DNA from: Marinimicrobium alkaliphilum
GTDB lineage: Bacteria; Pseudomonadota; Gammaproteobacteria; Pseudomonadales; Cellvibrionaceae
Length of the DNA stretch: 64,000 nucleotides
Direction: 5' to 3'
Assembly (NCBI RefSeq): GCF_003259155.1
Contig: NZ_QGMQ01000001.1
Span: forward strand, 248,001-312,000
The translations under genes and the position numbers were made by a program. The notes beneath the pieces are model-generated. The model worked only from the letters and a program-made list of their open reading frames with translations, did no database searches and was not told the DNA's origin. Below, piece after piece: positions 55,699-63,622 of the stretch (position 1 is its first letter; each line of letters starts with the position of its first letter).

Positions 55699-56106
55699 TC
55701 ACCTTCCTCCGTAATGGAGGGCGAGTAGCACCCACATGGTGAGCAGGATGAGGTTGCCGGTCAGGAAGGCGAAAAGGCGGTGGATGACGTTGTTGTAGGT
55801 GAGGTGGATGGCGCTGTGCACCAGGCGCGCGGCGACGAAGGCCCAGGCGAGCGCGAGCAGCGGCCCGCTGTGGATGCCGAGGGTCATGGCGGTGACGCAG
55901 GTGATGTAGAACAGTAGGGGTACTTCGAACAGGTTGCTGTAGTGGCGCGCGGCCTGTTCCTGGCGGATGGGGGGCGTGTCGCCGCTGTAGACCCGGAAGT
56001 AGCCGATGGAGATTTTGCCCTGGCGCACGGCGGTGATGCGCAGGGCCAATAGATAGAAGGCGATGGCGCAGGTGAGGGCGATTAGGGTGATCATCGGATA
56101 AATCAT
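55699..56106 (-). CDS. MAPEG family membrane protein
   Basis: This 135-residue protein has four membrane helices and the MAPEG pattern R-x-E-x2-x-N (RQEQAARHYSNLFEVPLLFY) followed by ARLVHSAIHLTYNNVIHRL. The family (membrane-associated proteins in eicosanoid and glutathione metabolism) includes glutathione transferases; bacterial members are mostly uncharacterised. A second ATG at codon 5 is an alternative start. It lies between two of the large hairpin repeats and shows no operon partner. Confidence 0.88.
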   Translation of the reverse strand: MIYPMITLIALTCAIAFYLLALRITAVRQGKISIGYFRVYSGDTPPIRQEQAARHYSNLFEVPLLFYITCVTAMTLGIHSGPLLALAWAFVAARLVHSAIHLTYNNVIHRLFAFLTGNLILLTMWVLLALHYGGR

Positions 56107-56175
56107 CAGGTGGGGTGTCCTTTTTCGAGCTGATTGTGTCTGAGTGTAGCTTGATTAGCTTTGGGGGGGGAATCC

Positions 56176-56286
56176 GGTCGTTGGCTGGGAGGGGGTATTC
56201 GGGACACGCTGTGAATACGTCCCTGTACGCTTGAAGTCGGCTTCCTGCCTCCTACAGTCCCGAATACCCCCTCCCAGCCAACGACC
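56176..56286. repeat. Large hairpin repeat, copy 2 (diverged core)
   Basis: Perfect 29-bp arms (56176-56204 and 56258-56286) flank a 53-nt core. The core begins CACGCTGTGAATACGTCCCTG, clearly related to CACGCCGTGAACCCATCCCTG of copy 1, but its second half has diverged. The arm sequences are unlike those of the other copies. Confidence 0.82.
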
Positions 56287-56406
56287 TACCTTCGCCGCAG
56301 TGATCCCGTTTGTTACTCAGCTCAAAAGTGTAGGGTTGGGTGGAGGGGGAGGGGTGATGAGGTCCGGAGCGGTGCTGCCTCTCCTCACCATCACCTGCTT
56401 CTTCTC

Positions 56407-56666
56407 CATCACAACTTTCTGGTTTTTGCCTGCCGCGCTAGGAGGAGATCGGTCGAGGGGGGCTTTGGTGGGGTTGGCGTCGAGCTGAAGCCGGAGGCGG
56501 GTAGGCCTTTCGTGGACCGTCTGCCGCCTGGATGGCGGCAGTCGAGCCCCCAGGGATGGGTTTACGGCGTGTCCACGAAAGGCCTACCCGCCTCCGGCTG
56601 GATCAAGCCCCCACCCCCTCGGCCGGCCGGGCTAGGGCGGCAGGCAAAAACCAGAAAGTTGTGATG
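56407..56666. repeat. Nested inverted repeat upstream of fabV, containing hairpin copy 3
   Basis: Outer arms of 30 bp (56407-56436 and 56637-56666) are perfectly complementary. Inside lies hairpin copy 3 with perfect 27-bp arms (56490-56516 and 56572-56598) around the conserved 55-nt core, and the sequence between outer and inner arms is also partly complementary. The whole can fold as one stem of about 260 bp. Its right outer arm runs into the -35 of the fabV promoter. The remainder of 56287-56735 holds nothing else I can recognise. Confidence 0.88.
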
Positions 56667-56688
56667 AAGAACAGCTCCCCTCTATAAT
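56659..56688 (+). promoter_or_regulatory. Sigma-70 promoter of fabV
   Basis: A consensus TATAAT (56683-56688) with TTGTGA (56659-56664) 18 bp upstream lies 48 bp before the fabV ATG. The -35 hexamer overlaps the end of the 30-bp outer arm of the nested inverted repeat. Confidence 0.65.
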
Positions 56689-56735
56689 GCGGGCACTTAG
56701 AGACACCTTAGGCCAACCGATCAACAGGACCTGAC

Positions 56736-57917
56736 ATGATTATCAAACCCAAAGTACGTGGATTCATCTGCACCAACGCCCACCCCGAAGGCTGCGCCGC
56801 CAACGTGCGCGAGCAGATCGACTACACCCGAGAGCAAGGCCCCGTCGAGGGCGGCCCCAAGAAGGTCCTCGTGATCGGTAGCTCCACCGGCTATGGCCTG
56901 GCCTCGCGCATTACAGCCGCGTTTGGCTCCGGCGCCGACACTCTGGGCGTGTGCTTTGAAAAGCCGCCCACCGAAAAGAAAACCGCCTCCGCTGGCTACT
57001 ACAACACCGCCGCCTTCCACGAAGAAGCGGAAAAAGCCGGTCTCTACGCCGAAACCATCAATGGCGATGCCTTCTCCGACGAGATCAAGGCCGAAGTGAT
57101 CGACAAACTGAAAAACGATATGGGTCAGGTGGACCTGGTGGTGTACAGCCTGGCTTCGCCCCGGCGCAAGGACCCGAAGACCGGTGAGGTCTTCTCCTCG
57201 GTGCTCAAGCCCATTGGCGAGGGCTATACGGCCAAGAACCTCAACACTGACACCTTGAAAATTACCGACATCACCGTTGAGCCGGCCACGGACGAAGAAA
57301 TCGAGAACACCGTCAAAGTCATGGGCGGCGAAGACTGGGAGCTGTGGATCGAAGCCCTGCAACAGGAAGGGCTGCTGGCCAAAGGCTGTCAGACCGTGGC
57401 CTATACTTACCTGGGCGATAAACTCACCTGGCCCATTTACGGCCACGCCACCATCGGCAAGGCCAAGGAAGACCTGGACCGTGCGGCCAAGGCGCTGACC
57501 GAGAAGCTCGCCGGTATCGATGGCGGTGCCCGGGTGGCGGTGCTCAAGGCCCTGGTAACTCAGGCCAGCTCGGCCATTCCGGTCATGCCGCTGTACATGT
57601 CTATACTGTTCAAGGTGATGAAAGCCGAGGGCAGTCATGAAGGGTGCATTGAGCAGATCCAGCGCCTGTTCACCGAGGGGCTGTACACCGGCCAGCCGCG
57701 CCTGGACGACGCGGGCCGCTTTCGGGTTGATGACAAAGAGCTGAACCCCGCGGTACAGGCCAAGGTTGAGGAAATCTGGCCCCAGGTGACCGAGGACAAT
57801 CTGTTCGAGCTGACCGACTACAAGGGTTACAACGACGATTTTCTCAAATTGTTTGGTTTTGGCGTCAAAGGGGTCGATTATGACGCCGACGTCAATCCGA
57901 TGATCAAATCCTTCTAG
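56736..57917 (+). CDS. fabV: Enoyl-ACP reductase, FabV type
   Basis: FabV performs the last step of each fatty-acid elongation cycle, reducing trans-2-enoyl-ACP with NADH. The 393-residue length, the N-terminus [19 protein letters not shown] and the Tyr-x8-Lys active site (in [16 protein letters not shown]) identify it against FabI. FabV enzymes are naturally resistant to triclosan. It is transcribed alone from a consensus promoter and followed by a small hairpin (57944-57966). Confidence 0.97.
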   Translation: MIIKPKVRGFICTNAHPEGCAANVREQIDYTREQGPVEGGPKKVLVIGSSTGYGLASRITAAFGSGADTLGVCFEKPPTEKKTASAGYYNTAAFHEEAEKAGLYAETINGDAFSDEIKAEVIDKLKNDMGQVDLVVYSLASPRRKDPKTGEVFSSVLKPIGEGYTAKNLNTDTLKITDITVEPATDEEIENTVKVMGGEDWELWIEALQQEGLLAKGCQTVAYTYLGDKLTWPIYGHATIGKAKEDLDRAAKALTEKLAGIDGGARVAVLKALVTQASSAIPVMPLYMSILFKVMKAEGSHEGCIEQIQRLFTEGLYTGQPRLDDAGRFRVDDKELNPAVQAKVEEIWPQVTEDNLFELTDYKGYNDDFLKLFGFGVKGVDYDADVNPMIKSF

Positions 57918-57943
57918 CGCCTTCCGGCTTTAATCGATTCCGC

Positions 57944-57966
57944 GTCCCGGCTATTACAGCCGGGAC
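57944..57966. repeat. Short perfect inverted repeat between fabV and the acyltransferase gene
   Basis: GTCCCGGCT and AGCCGGGAC form a 9-bp stem with a 5-nt loop, 27 bp after the fabV stop and 24 bp before the next start. There is no T tract, so it may be a weak terminator or a leader hairpin. Confidence 0.45.
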
Positions 57967-57989
57967 CGAACCGGGATGGAAGCGTAACC

Positions 57990-58907
57990 ATGGTGATTGT
58001 CCGACAGCTGCGTGGCGCATTCGTGACCCTGCTTTTAGGGGTAAGCATGGTGCTGGCGGTGATTCCTTTGCTGACCTTGGCGCTGGTGAAGATAATGTTG
58101 CCGCCACGCTCGCGCCACTGGTTGATGCCGGCACTGGACCGGATCGCCAGTGCCTGGATCGGTTTTAATTGTTGGCAGCAGCGCTGGAGTACCGGTACCC
58201 GGGTGGAGCTGAGCGGCGATTTGGCGCTGAGCCGGGATCAGTGGTACATGCTGATCGCCAATCACCAGTCCTGGGTGGATATTCTGGTAATGCTGCGTGC
58301 GTTGCACGGGCGTATTCCCTACGTGAAGTTCTTCCTGAAAAAGAGCCTGATCTGGCTGCCGGTGCTGGGCGTGGGCTGCTGGGCTCTGGACTTTCCCTTT
58401 ATGCGCCGCTACACCCGGGCAGAGATAGAGCGCAATCCCTCACTGGCAGGCAAGGATATCGAAGAAACCCGCGTGGCGTGCGAGAGATATCGGGACAACC
58501 CGGTGACCATCGTCAGCTATGTGGAGGGCACCCGATTTACCCCCGCCAAACACGCTCGTCAACAGAGCCCCTATCGGCACCTGCTGATCCCCAGGGCGGG
58601 GGGGCTCGCCTTTACCCTGAGTGCCATGAATGGCCAATTGCACACCTTGCTCGATGTGACCATCGCGTATCCAGAGGGGCGCCCGAGCTATTGGGAGTAT
58701 GTCTGCGGTAAGGTCGGGCGGGTCAAGGTCGATGTGCGCCTGCGCGATATCGATACCAGCCTACTGGGGGACTACAATAACGATGAGCGCTTCAAGGCCC
58801 ATTTTCAGGCTTGGCTCAACAGCCTCTGGGAAGAGAAAGACCGACGTCTGACACAGCTACTCGAACAGCCCGAAGGTCAAGTCAGGGTGTCCCCGGGCAA
58901 GCTTTGA
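57990..58907 (+). CDS. 1-acyl-glycerol-3-phosphate acyltransferase-like (YihG type)
   Basis: This is a 305-residue inner-membrane PlsC-family acyltransferase. An N-terminal hydrophobic segment (about 10-38) is followed by the catalytic NHQSWVD (H-x4-D, about 91-97) and the YVEGTRFTP substrate motif (about 175). Length and the GRIPYVKFFLKKSLIWLPVLG segment fit YihG, a second lysophosphatidic acid acyltransferase that shapes phospholipid acyl composition. It lies 18 bp before an LpxL-family gene, so both could respond to membrane lipid needs. Confidence 0.9.
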   Translation: MVIVRQLRGAFVTLLLGVSMVLAVIPLLTLALVKIMLPPRSRHWLMPALDRIASAWIGFNCWQQRWSTGTRVELSGDLALSRDQWYMLIANHQSWVDILVMLRALHGRIPYVKFFLKKSLIWLPVLGVGCWALDFPFMRRYTRAEIERNPSLAGKDIEETRVACERYRDNPVTIVSYVEGTRFTPAKHARQQSPYRHLLIPRAGGLAFTLSAMNGQLHTLLDVTIAYPEGRPSYWEYVCGKVGRVKVDVRLRDIDTSLLGDYNNDERFKAHFQAWLNSLWEEKDRRLTQLLEQPEGQVRVSPGKL

Positions 58908-58910
58908 GCC

Positions 58911-58916
58911 TATAAT
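58911..58916 (+). promoter_or_regulatory. -10-like TATAAT immediately before the lpxL gene
   Basis: TATAATGCGG here equals the first ten bases of the fabV -10 and discriminator. No good -35 is visible 17 bp upstream. If used, transcription would start near 58923, only 3 bp before ATG 58926, which supports the internal start at 58956 or a leaderless message. Confidence 0.35.
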
Positions 58917-58925
58917 GCGGCCCCA

Positions 58926-59903
58926 ATGAACAGCCCCGCCAACTTCTGGATGATTATGTCTGCCACGCGTCAATTTTTATCACTGATTTCTCCCCGCTAC
59001 TGGCCCTCCTGGCTGTTGCTGGCGCTCTGGTACCTGCTGGCTCAGACGCCTTATCGGTTCCAGTGGTGGTTGGCTCGGGTCCTGAGCCCCCTGCTGCGCC
59101 TCAACAAAAAGCGCCTGGGTATTGCCGAAACCAACTTGCGCCTGTGTTTTCCGGAGTGGAGCGAGCAGCAGCGCCGGCGCGCGTTGAGCGAAAATCTGTT
59201 TTCTACCGCCATGGCCATGATGGAGAGCGGCATGGCCTGGTTCTGGCCCAAGTGGCGTCTGCGTCGGCTGTATCGGGTCAAGGGGCTGCAGCACCTGGAG
59301 CAGGCTCGGCGTGATGGTCAGGGCGCGTTACTGCTCAGTCTGCACTTCACCACCCTGGATCTGGGGTGTGCCATGTTGTCTCAGCACTACGCCTTCGACG
59401 GCATGTACACGCCTCATCGCAATCCCGTGTTTGATTGGGTTCAGCGCAAGGGGCGGGAGCGTTACAGCAAAGAGTCGACCCAGGCGATTCCGCGCAACAG
59501 CGTGCGCACGATGGTGAGTCGACTGCGTCAGGGCAAGTTTGTCTGGTATGCACCGGATCGTGATCTGGGGCCGAAAGTGAGCATCTTTGTGCCGTTTTTT
59601 GGTGTTCCGGCGGCGACTGTCACCGCGACCGGTAGCATTGCCCGGATGGGCCGGGCCAAGGTGATTCCCTTTACCCAGCGGCGGTTGCCCAGCGGGCGGG
59701 GTTACGAGCTGGTGATTCATCCCCCTTTCGAGGCTTATCCCTCGGGGGATGGCTATCAGGACACGCTGCGGGTGAATCAGTTTATGGAGCGGGAGATAAT
59801 CAAGTGCCCAGAGCAGTATTTTTGGGCGCAGCCGCGCTTCAAAACCCGCCCGCCGGGTGCCGAGCCGCTCTATCCGCACAAGCGCAAGTTGGCGGGGCTC
59901 TAG
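58926..59903 (+). CDS. Lipid A biosynthesis acyltransferase, LpxL/HtrB family
   Basis: This is a 325-residue inner-membrane late acyltransferase that adds a secondary acyl chain to Kdo2-lipid A. An N-terminal anchor (about 25-43), the catalytic H-x4-D in SLHFTTLDLG, the GMYTPHRNPVFD segment and APDRDLGPKVSIFVPFFG are all typical. Comparison with E. coli LpxL, which begins a few residues before LHPRYW, suggests that ATG 58956 (MSATRQFLSLISPRYW) is the true start, giving 315 residues. It follows the YihG-like gene closely. Confidence 0.92.
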   Translation: MNSPANFWMIMSATRQFLSLISPRYWPSWLLLALWYLLAQTPYRFQWWLARVLSPLLRLNKKRLGIAETNLRLCFPEWSEQQRRRALSENLFSTAMAMMESGMAWFWPKWRLRRLYRVKGLQHLEQARRDGQGALLLSLHFTTLDLGCAMLSQHYAFDGMYTPHRNPVFDWVQRKGRERYSKESTQAIPRNSVRTMVSRLRQGKFVWYAPDRDLGPKVSIFVPFFGVPAATVTATGSIARMGRAKVIPFTQRRLPSGRGYELVIHPPFEAYPSGDGYQDTLRVNQFMEREIIKCPEQYFWAQPRFKTRPPGAEPLYPHKRKLAGL

Positions 59904-59910
59904 CTCCCCG

Positions 59911-60762
59911 CTAGGCTTCGGCGACAGCGCCTTTGTTGACGCCTTCGAAGGCCTGCACCCTAACGCTGTGTTCCGGGTGCTCGGCGCGACTGCGCTGGGC
60001 GATATGCCAGGCCAGTAGCTCCACGGTGCTGTCGGTTTCAATCAGATAACAGCAGCGCGCTGGCAGCGTCAACTCGAAGTCCCCCTGCGATGCCTGATAC
60101 GCAAACCGGCACACGTCGACGCCCGCCACCTGGGTCTGCTCGACCAGGTCATCCAGGCTGCCAATATAAATATCCCGCCAGCGCTCTGCCCACAGCTGTT
60201 CCAGCATTTGTGAGCGCTCCCCGTCGGCCCATATGTGCAGGCGCGAGCGGTGACCGTGGGCGATGCGTTGGCAATTGCCTGCGTGTTTCTTCAGGCCGTG
60301 GCTGTAGTGATAGCTGGCGCCGTCGATGACTTCGCTGACAAAGTCCAACTCAAGTCGTGCCACGCTGTCTGGGAACAGCGCTTTGAGATTGCTTACCGCC
60401 CAGCGGGCAACGCTTTCCGGGGTCAGTACATCGGCATCCACCAGGGCAATGGCGGAGCGGGGGCTGCGGGTATGCAACTGTTGCTCGTCGCGGCCAAAGG
60501 TCCAGGTGATATCGAGCAGATCGCCGTCTTCGCGGATGTGCAGGTTGGGGGCGTGCACCGGGATGGCGAGACGATGATCCAGTTCAGTGTCCAGCCATTG
60601 GCGAACGCGTTTTTTTACCAGGCCGAAGTCGCACACCATGCCCTGATCGTCCAGTTCGCCGTGCAGGCGAATATTGGCGAGCCAGGTTTCACCCAGCAGA
60701 CCGCGTTCCGGGTCCAGGAAACTGAAGTCCACATTGGTGAGGTTGTCGACAAATAGCAGCAT
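59911..60762 (-). CDS. 6-pyruvoyl-tetrahydropterin synthase (QueD)-family protein, two-domain
   Basis: This 283-residue protein is made of two related halves. The first has the QueD motifs DFGLVKKRVRQWLDTELDHRLAIPV, and the second SEVIDGASYHYSHGL and AHGHRSRLHIW with the zinc-type histidines. QueD makes 6-carboxytetrahydropterin in queuosine synthesis, but this double form, about 280 residues long, is usually annotated only to family and may do something else. ATG 60762 fits better than an upstream in-frame start at 60807. It converges with lpxL (7-bp gap) and is divergent to fliS. Confidence 0.8.
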   Translation of the reverse strand: MLLFVDNLTNVDFSFLDPERGLLGETWLANIRLHGELDDQGMVCDFGLVKKRVRQWLDTELDHRLAIPVHAPNLHIREDGDLLDITWTFGRDEQQLHTRSPRSAIALVDADVLTPESVARWAVSNLKALFPDSVARLELDFVSEVIDGASYHYSHGLKKHAGNCQRIAHGHRSRLHIWADGERSQMLEQLWAERWRDIYIGSLDDLVEQTQVAGVDVCRFAYQASQGDFELTLPARCCYLIETDSTVELLAWHIAQRSRAEHPEHSVRVQAFEGVNKGAVAEA

Positions 60763-60859
60763 ATTCGGGCCTGTAAGGGGCGTCATCAAAGGCGCCAATG
60801 ATATCACGTCAGGCCCGCCGATTCACGGTTGCGGCGGGTCTCAAATCGGGAAAGAGGGC

Positions 60860-60886
60860 TAAAGTTTTCCCCGGCATGGCCGTTAC
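60860..60886 (+). promoter_or_regulatory. FliA (sigma-28) promoter of fliST
   Basis: TAAAGTTT (60860-60867), an 11-bp spacer and GCCGTTAC (60879-60886) match the FliA consensus TAAAGTTT-N11-GCCGATAA in 14 of 16 positions with exact spacing. The fliS start is 46 bp downstream. This is typical of late flagellar genes. Confidence 0.8.
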
Positions 60887-60931
60887 CCCGGTTAGACCCA
60901 AGCATGGTGAATAACCGAGGACCCCACAGAG

Positions 60932-61318
60932 ATGAACACTTACCGCGCCGCGAGCCATTACTCTTCCGTCAAGGTCCAATCCAGTGTTGTGGACGCCTCA
61001 CCGCACCGACTCATTCAGATGCTGTTTGAAGGGGCGCTGGAGCGTATTGCCCAGGCCAAGGGCGCCATGCAGCAGAATCAGATTGCACGCAAAGGCGAGT
61101 TGCTGAGCAAGGCGATCAATATCGTTGCCGGTTTGCAGGGCAGCCTGGATGACAAGCAGGGCGGGGAGCTGGGGGCCGATTTGGATAGCCTCTATGACTA
61201 CATTATTCGGCGTCTGACCCAGGCTAACTACGAGAATGACCCGGCCATGCTCGACGAGTGCGGCCGGTTGCTGGGCGAGCTCAAAGGTGCCTGGGACGGG
61301 ATTGGAGATCGGGCGTGA
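60932..61318 (+). CDS. fliS: Flagellar export chaperone FliS
   Basis: This 128-residue helical protein binds flagellin in the cytoplasm and prevents early polymerisation. The N-terminus with YRAASHYSSVKVQSS, the helix SPHRLIQMLFEGALERI and the LYDYIIRRLTQAN segment are standard FliS. It has its own FliA-type promoter and overlaps fliT by 4 bp. The usual neighbours fliC and fliD are not upstream; a QueD-like gene on the other strand is. Confidence 0.96.
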   Translation: MNTYRAASHYSSVKVQSSVVDASPHRLIQMLFEGALERIAQAKGAMQQNQIARKGELLSKAINIVAGLQGSLDDKQGGELGADLDSLYDYIIRRLTQANYENDPAMLDECGRLLGELKGAWDGIGDRA

Positions 61319-61632
61319 AGAGCGCGAGTGCGACGCTGAGCCCGGCCCGGGAGCGGCTTCAGGCCGTGCCCTCACCGGATTATGCCGGTCCCGAGGGCAT
61401 CGCCCTGTTGCGCGATTTTCAACGGGACATGGCTGGAGCCTTGCAAACTGGTGACTGGCTTGCGGTTCGTCGACTGGATCGTGCCTGTGCTGGGCTCGTG
61501 GATCGTCTGGTGCGTGAAAACGCCTCAGACGGGGCGCTGTTGGTGGCCGCTCTGGAAGAGCTCAAGGGTGTCTACGCCAATCTGATCTTTCGTTGCGGGG
61601 AAGAAGTTGAGACACGTTTTCAGACAATGTAA
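61315..61632 (+). CDS. FliT-like flagellar chaperone
   Basis: This 105-residue, all-helical, acidic protein begins at GTG 61315, overlapping the fliS stop (GTGA). Sequence similarity to FliT is weak, as is usual for that family, so the call rests on size, helical pattern (DFQRDMAGALQTGDW, LVAALEELKGVYANLIFR) and its position between fliS and fleQ. FliT binds the filament cap protein FliD and, in enterics, the FlhDC regulator. Confidence 0.7.
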   Translation: MKSASATLSPARERLQAVPSPDYAGPEGIALLRDFQRDMAGALQTGDWLAVRRLDRACAGLVDRLVRENASDGALLVAALEELKGVYANLIFRCGEEVETRFQTM

Positions 61633-61762
61633 GCACGTTGTAGGTTTTTAGCGCCGCGTTTGACGGCGTACCCGGCCATTATTCTGATGGCTTTTTGACG
61701 CAAACCCTGCTTTTTGTGTCAATGGGATTGCCTGTCTCCTCAAAGACTGGGAAAATGCCCCT

Positions 61763-61801
61763 TGTGATGCAGCTCACACTGATTGTGTGAGCTGCATCAT
61801 G
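61763..61801. promoter_or_regulatory. CRP/Vfr-type site and 15-bp palindrome upstream of fleQ
   Basis: TGTGA-TGCAGC-TCACA (61763-61778) is a perfect CRP/Vfr site. A second, weaker copy TGTGA-GCTGCA-TCATG follows at 61786-61801. Together they make a perfect 15-bp inverted repeat (61765-61779 and 61785-61799, 5-nt loop), which could also act as a hairpin at the end of fliT. In Pseudomonas aeruginosa Vfr is known to repress fleQ. I see nothing else in the 377-bp gap 61633-62009. Confidence 0.65.
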
Positions 61802-62009
61802 TTCTCGCTTGATCACCCGATTTGATGTTGAAGTCTCGACGATTCATTGTCGAGCCCGTCCGCTGCTGGCTGGAAAATTGGGGGAGTGACCAAAATTTGG
61901 CGCACAGCGACGTTAAAAATGTCTACACTCGGAGTACTCAGGTGGCAATCCAGACAGGGACACCTGAATACCAACAACTATTACATGCAGTTATCAGGGT
62001 TGAAGCACC

Positions 62010-63446
62010 ATGTGGCGCAATAACAAGATCGTGGTGATTGACGGTGATCAGGGTCGTCGTTATCAATTATCAGTGGTTCTGGAGTTCTTGGGGATAGAAG
62101 CTCTGGAGGCCTGCAAAAATACGTGGCGCGACTGCGTCAGCAGTCAGCCGGGTGACGTTTTCGGCGTCATCATCGGTGACAGTGGCGTGCCTCAGGCGGA
62201 GCTCCTGGGATTGCTCAAGGAAGTCTATGGCTGGCACGACGAGGTGGCGGTGATGCTCCTGGGCGAGGGCCTGGATATCGACGATCGTTGGGATCAACCC
62301 TGGCGGCGCATGGTGATCTCCAGCCTGACCATGCCTTTGAGCTATACCGCTATGCTCGACACCCTGCACCGGGCCCAGCTGTACCAAGAGGCGCAGGTGG
62401 TGAGTAAGAAGCCTCCCATGCGCCGGCCGGTGCACCTGTTTCGCAGTCTCGTTGGCACCAGCCGTAAAATTCAGCAGGTGCGCGAGATGATGGGCCAGGT
62501 GGCGGATAAAGACGTCTCGGTTTTGATTACCGGAGAGTCGGGTACGGGCAAGGAGGTGGTCGCTCGCAACCTGCACTACAGTTCGCCCCGGCGCGACAAA
62601 CCCTTTGTGCCGGTCAATTGCGGCGCGATTCCGGCGGATCTGTTGGAGAGTGAGCTTTTTGGTCACGAGAAGGGTGCCTTTACTGGCGCTGTGAGTGCTC
62701 GGGCCGGGCGGTTTGAATTGGCTGAAGGCGGTACGCTGTTTCTCGATGAAATCGGCGACATGCCTCTGAATATGCAGGTCAAAATTTTGCGCGTGTTGCA
62801 GGAGCGCTGTTTCGAACGCGTCGGCAATAGCAAGCCCGTTGAAACCGATGTCCGTATCATCGCCGCGACCCACCGCAATCTGGAACAGATGATTGCTGAT
62901 GGCAGCTTTCGGGAAGACCTCTACTACCGGTTGAACGTTTTTCCCATTGAGCTACCTGCACTCAAGGATCGGGTGGAAGATATTCCGCTGCTGGTGAATG
63001 AGCTGGTGTCGCGCATGGAGAGCGAGCAGCGTGGATCGGTACGTTTCAATTCGGCGGCAATCATGTCTCTGTGTCAGCATGACTGGTCGGGTAACGTGCG
63101 CGAACTGGCGAACTTGGTTGAGCGCATGGCGATCATGAATCCCTACGGTGTGGTGGGCGTAAAGGATCTGCCGCCGCGTTACCGGCACGTGGATGCCAGC
63201 GAAGAAGATTTTGCGCCGGACACCGACAAGGTCAATGGTCACGCCGGGTTTGTCAGTGTCAATGATACGCCGCTGCTGCCCGAGCAAGGTATCGATTTAC
63301 GCGAGTTTATCGCCGGCATGGAGCGTGATCTGATTCAGCAGGCGCTCAATGACTGCAATGGCGTGGTGGCGCGTGCAGCGGACAAGTTGTGTATCCGGCG
63401 CACCACATTGGTGGAAAAAATGCGCAAGTACGAACTCCAGCGCTAG
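62010..63446 (+). CDS. fleQ: Flagellar master regulator FleQ/FlrA (sigma-54 activator)
   Basis: This is a 478-residue enhancer-binding protein: an N-terminal receiver-like FleQ domain (about 1-120) without a clear phospho-Asp site, a central AAA+ domain with Walker A GESGTGKE (about 175), the sigma-54-contact loop GAFTGA (222-227) and Walker B LFLDEIGD, and a C-terminal Fis-type helix-turn-helix ([20 protein letters not shown]). In Pseudomonas FleQ switches on flagellar class II genes and, by binding c-di-GMP, reverses its action on biofilm genes. The sigma-54 promoter before fleS is its expected target. Confidence 0.96.
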   Translation: MWRNNKIVVIDGDQGRRYQLSVVLEFLGIEALEACKNTWRDCVSSQPGDVFGVIIGDSGVPQAELLGLLKEVYGWHDEVAVMLLGEGLDIDDRWDQPWRRMVISSLTMPLSYTAMLDTLHRAQLYQEAQVVSKKPPMRRPVHLFRSLVGTSRKIQQVREMMGQVADKDVSVLITGESGTGKEVVARNLHYSSPRRDKPFVPVNCGAIPADLLESELFGHEKGAFTGAVSARAGRFELAEGGTLFLDEIGDMPLNMQVKILRVLQERCFERVGNSKPVETDVRIIAATHRNLEQMIADGSFREDLYYRLNVFPIELPALKDRVEDIPLLVNELVSRMESEQRGSVRFNSAAIMSLCQHDWSGNVRELANLVERMAIMNPYGVVGVKDLPPRYRHVDASEEDFAPDTDKVNGHAGFVSVNDTPLLPEQGIDLREFIAGMERDLIQQALNDCNGVVARAADKLCIRRTTLVEKMRKYELQR

Positions 63447-63525
63447 GTCCTCCCGGGGCGCCGGTCTTTTGACTGCGCCCCTATCCCTCCCAATATAACC
63501 CGCTGAAAAATAGAGAGTTTTTTTG

Positions 63526-63542
63526 TTGGCACTTGAATTGCA
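63526..63542 (+). promoter_or_regulatory. Sigma-54 promoter of fleS
   Basis: TTGGCAC (63526-63532) and TTGCA (63538-63542) match the -24/-12 consensus with correct spacing. It lies 81 bp before the fleS ATG, in the gap after fleQ, as in other polar flagellar systems where FleQ activates fleSR. Confidence 0.9.
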
Positions 63543-63622
63543 GTGACTCCTCAAAAGGGCGTTTCGCCCGATGTTATTTGACGCCTGAGAGGGCGTGAAG
63601 ACCGTCACAGAGGAGACACTGC

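Noticed and set aside
55567-56666. Integron attC sites or a transposon with terminal inverted repeats
   Set aside because: There is no integrase or transposase, and arms differ between copies whereas the core is conserved, the opposite of constant terminal repeats. attC core motifs were not found.
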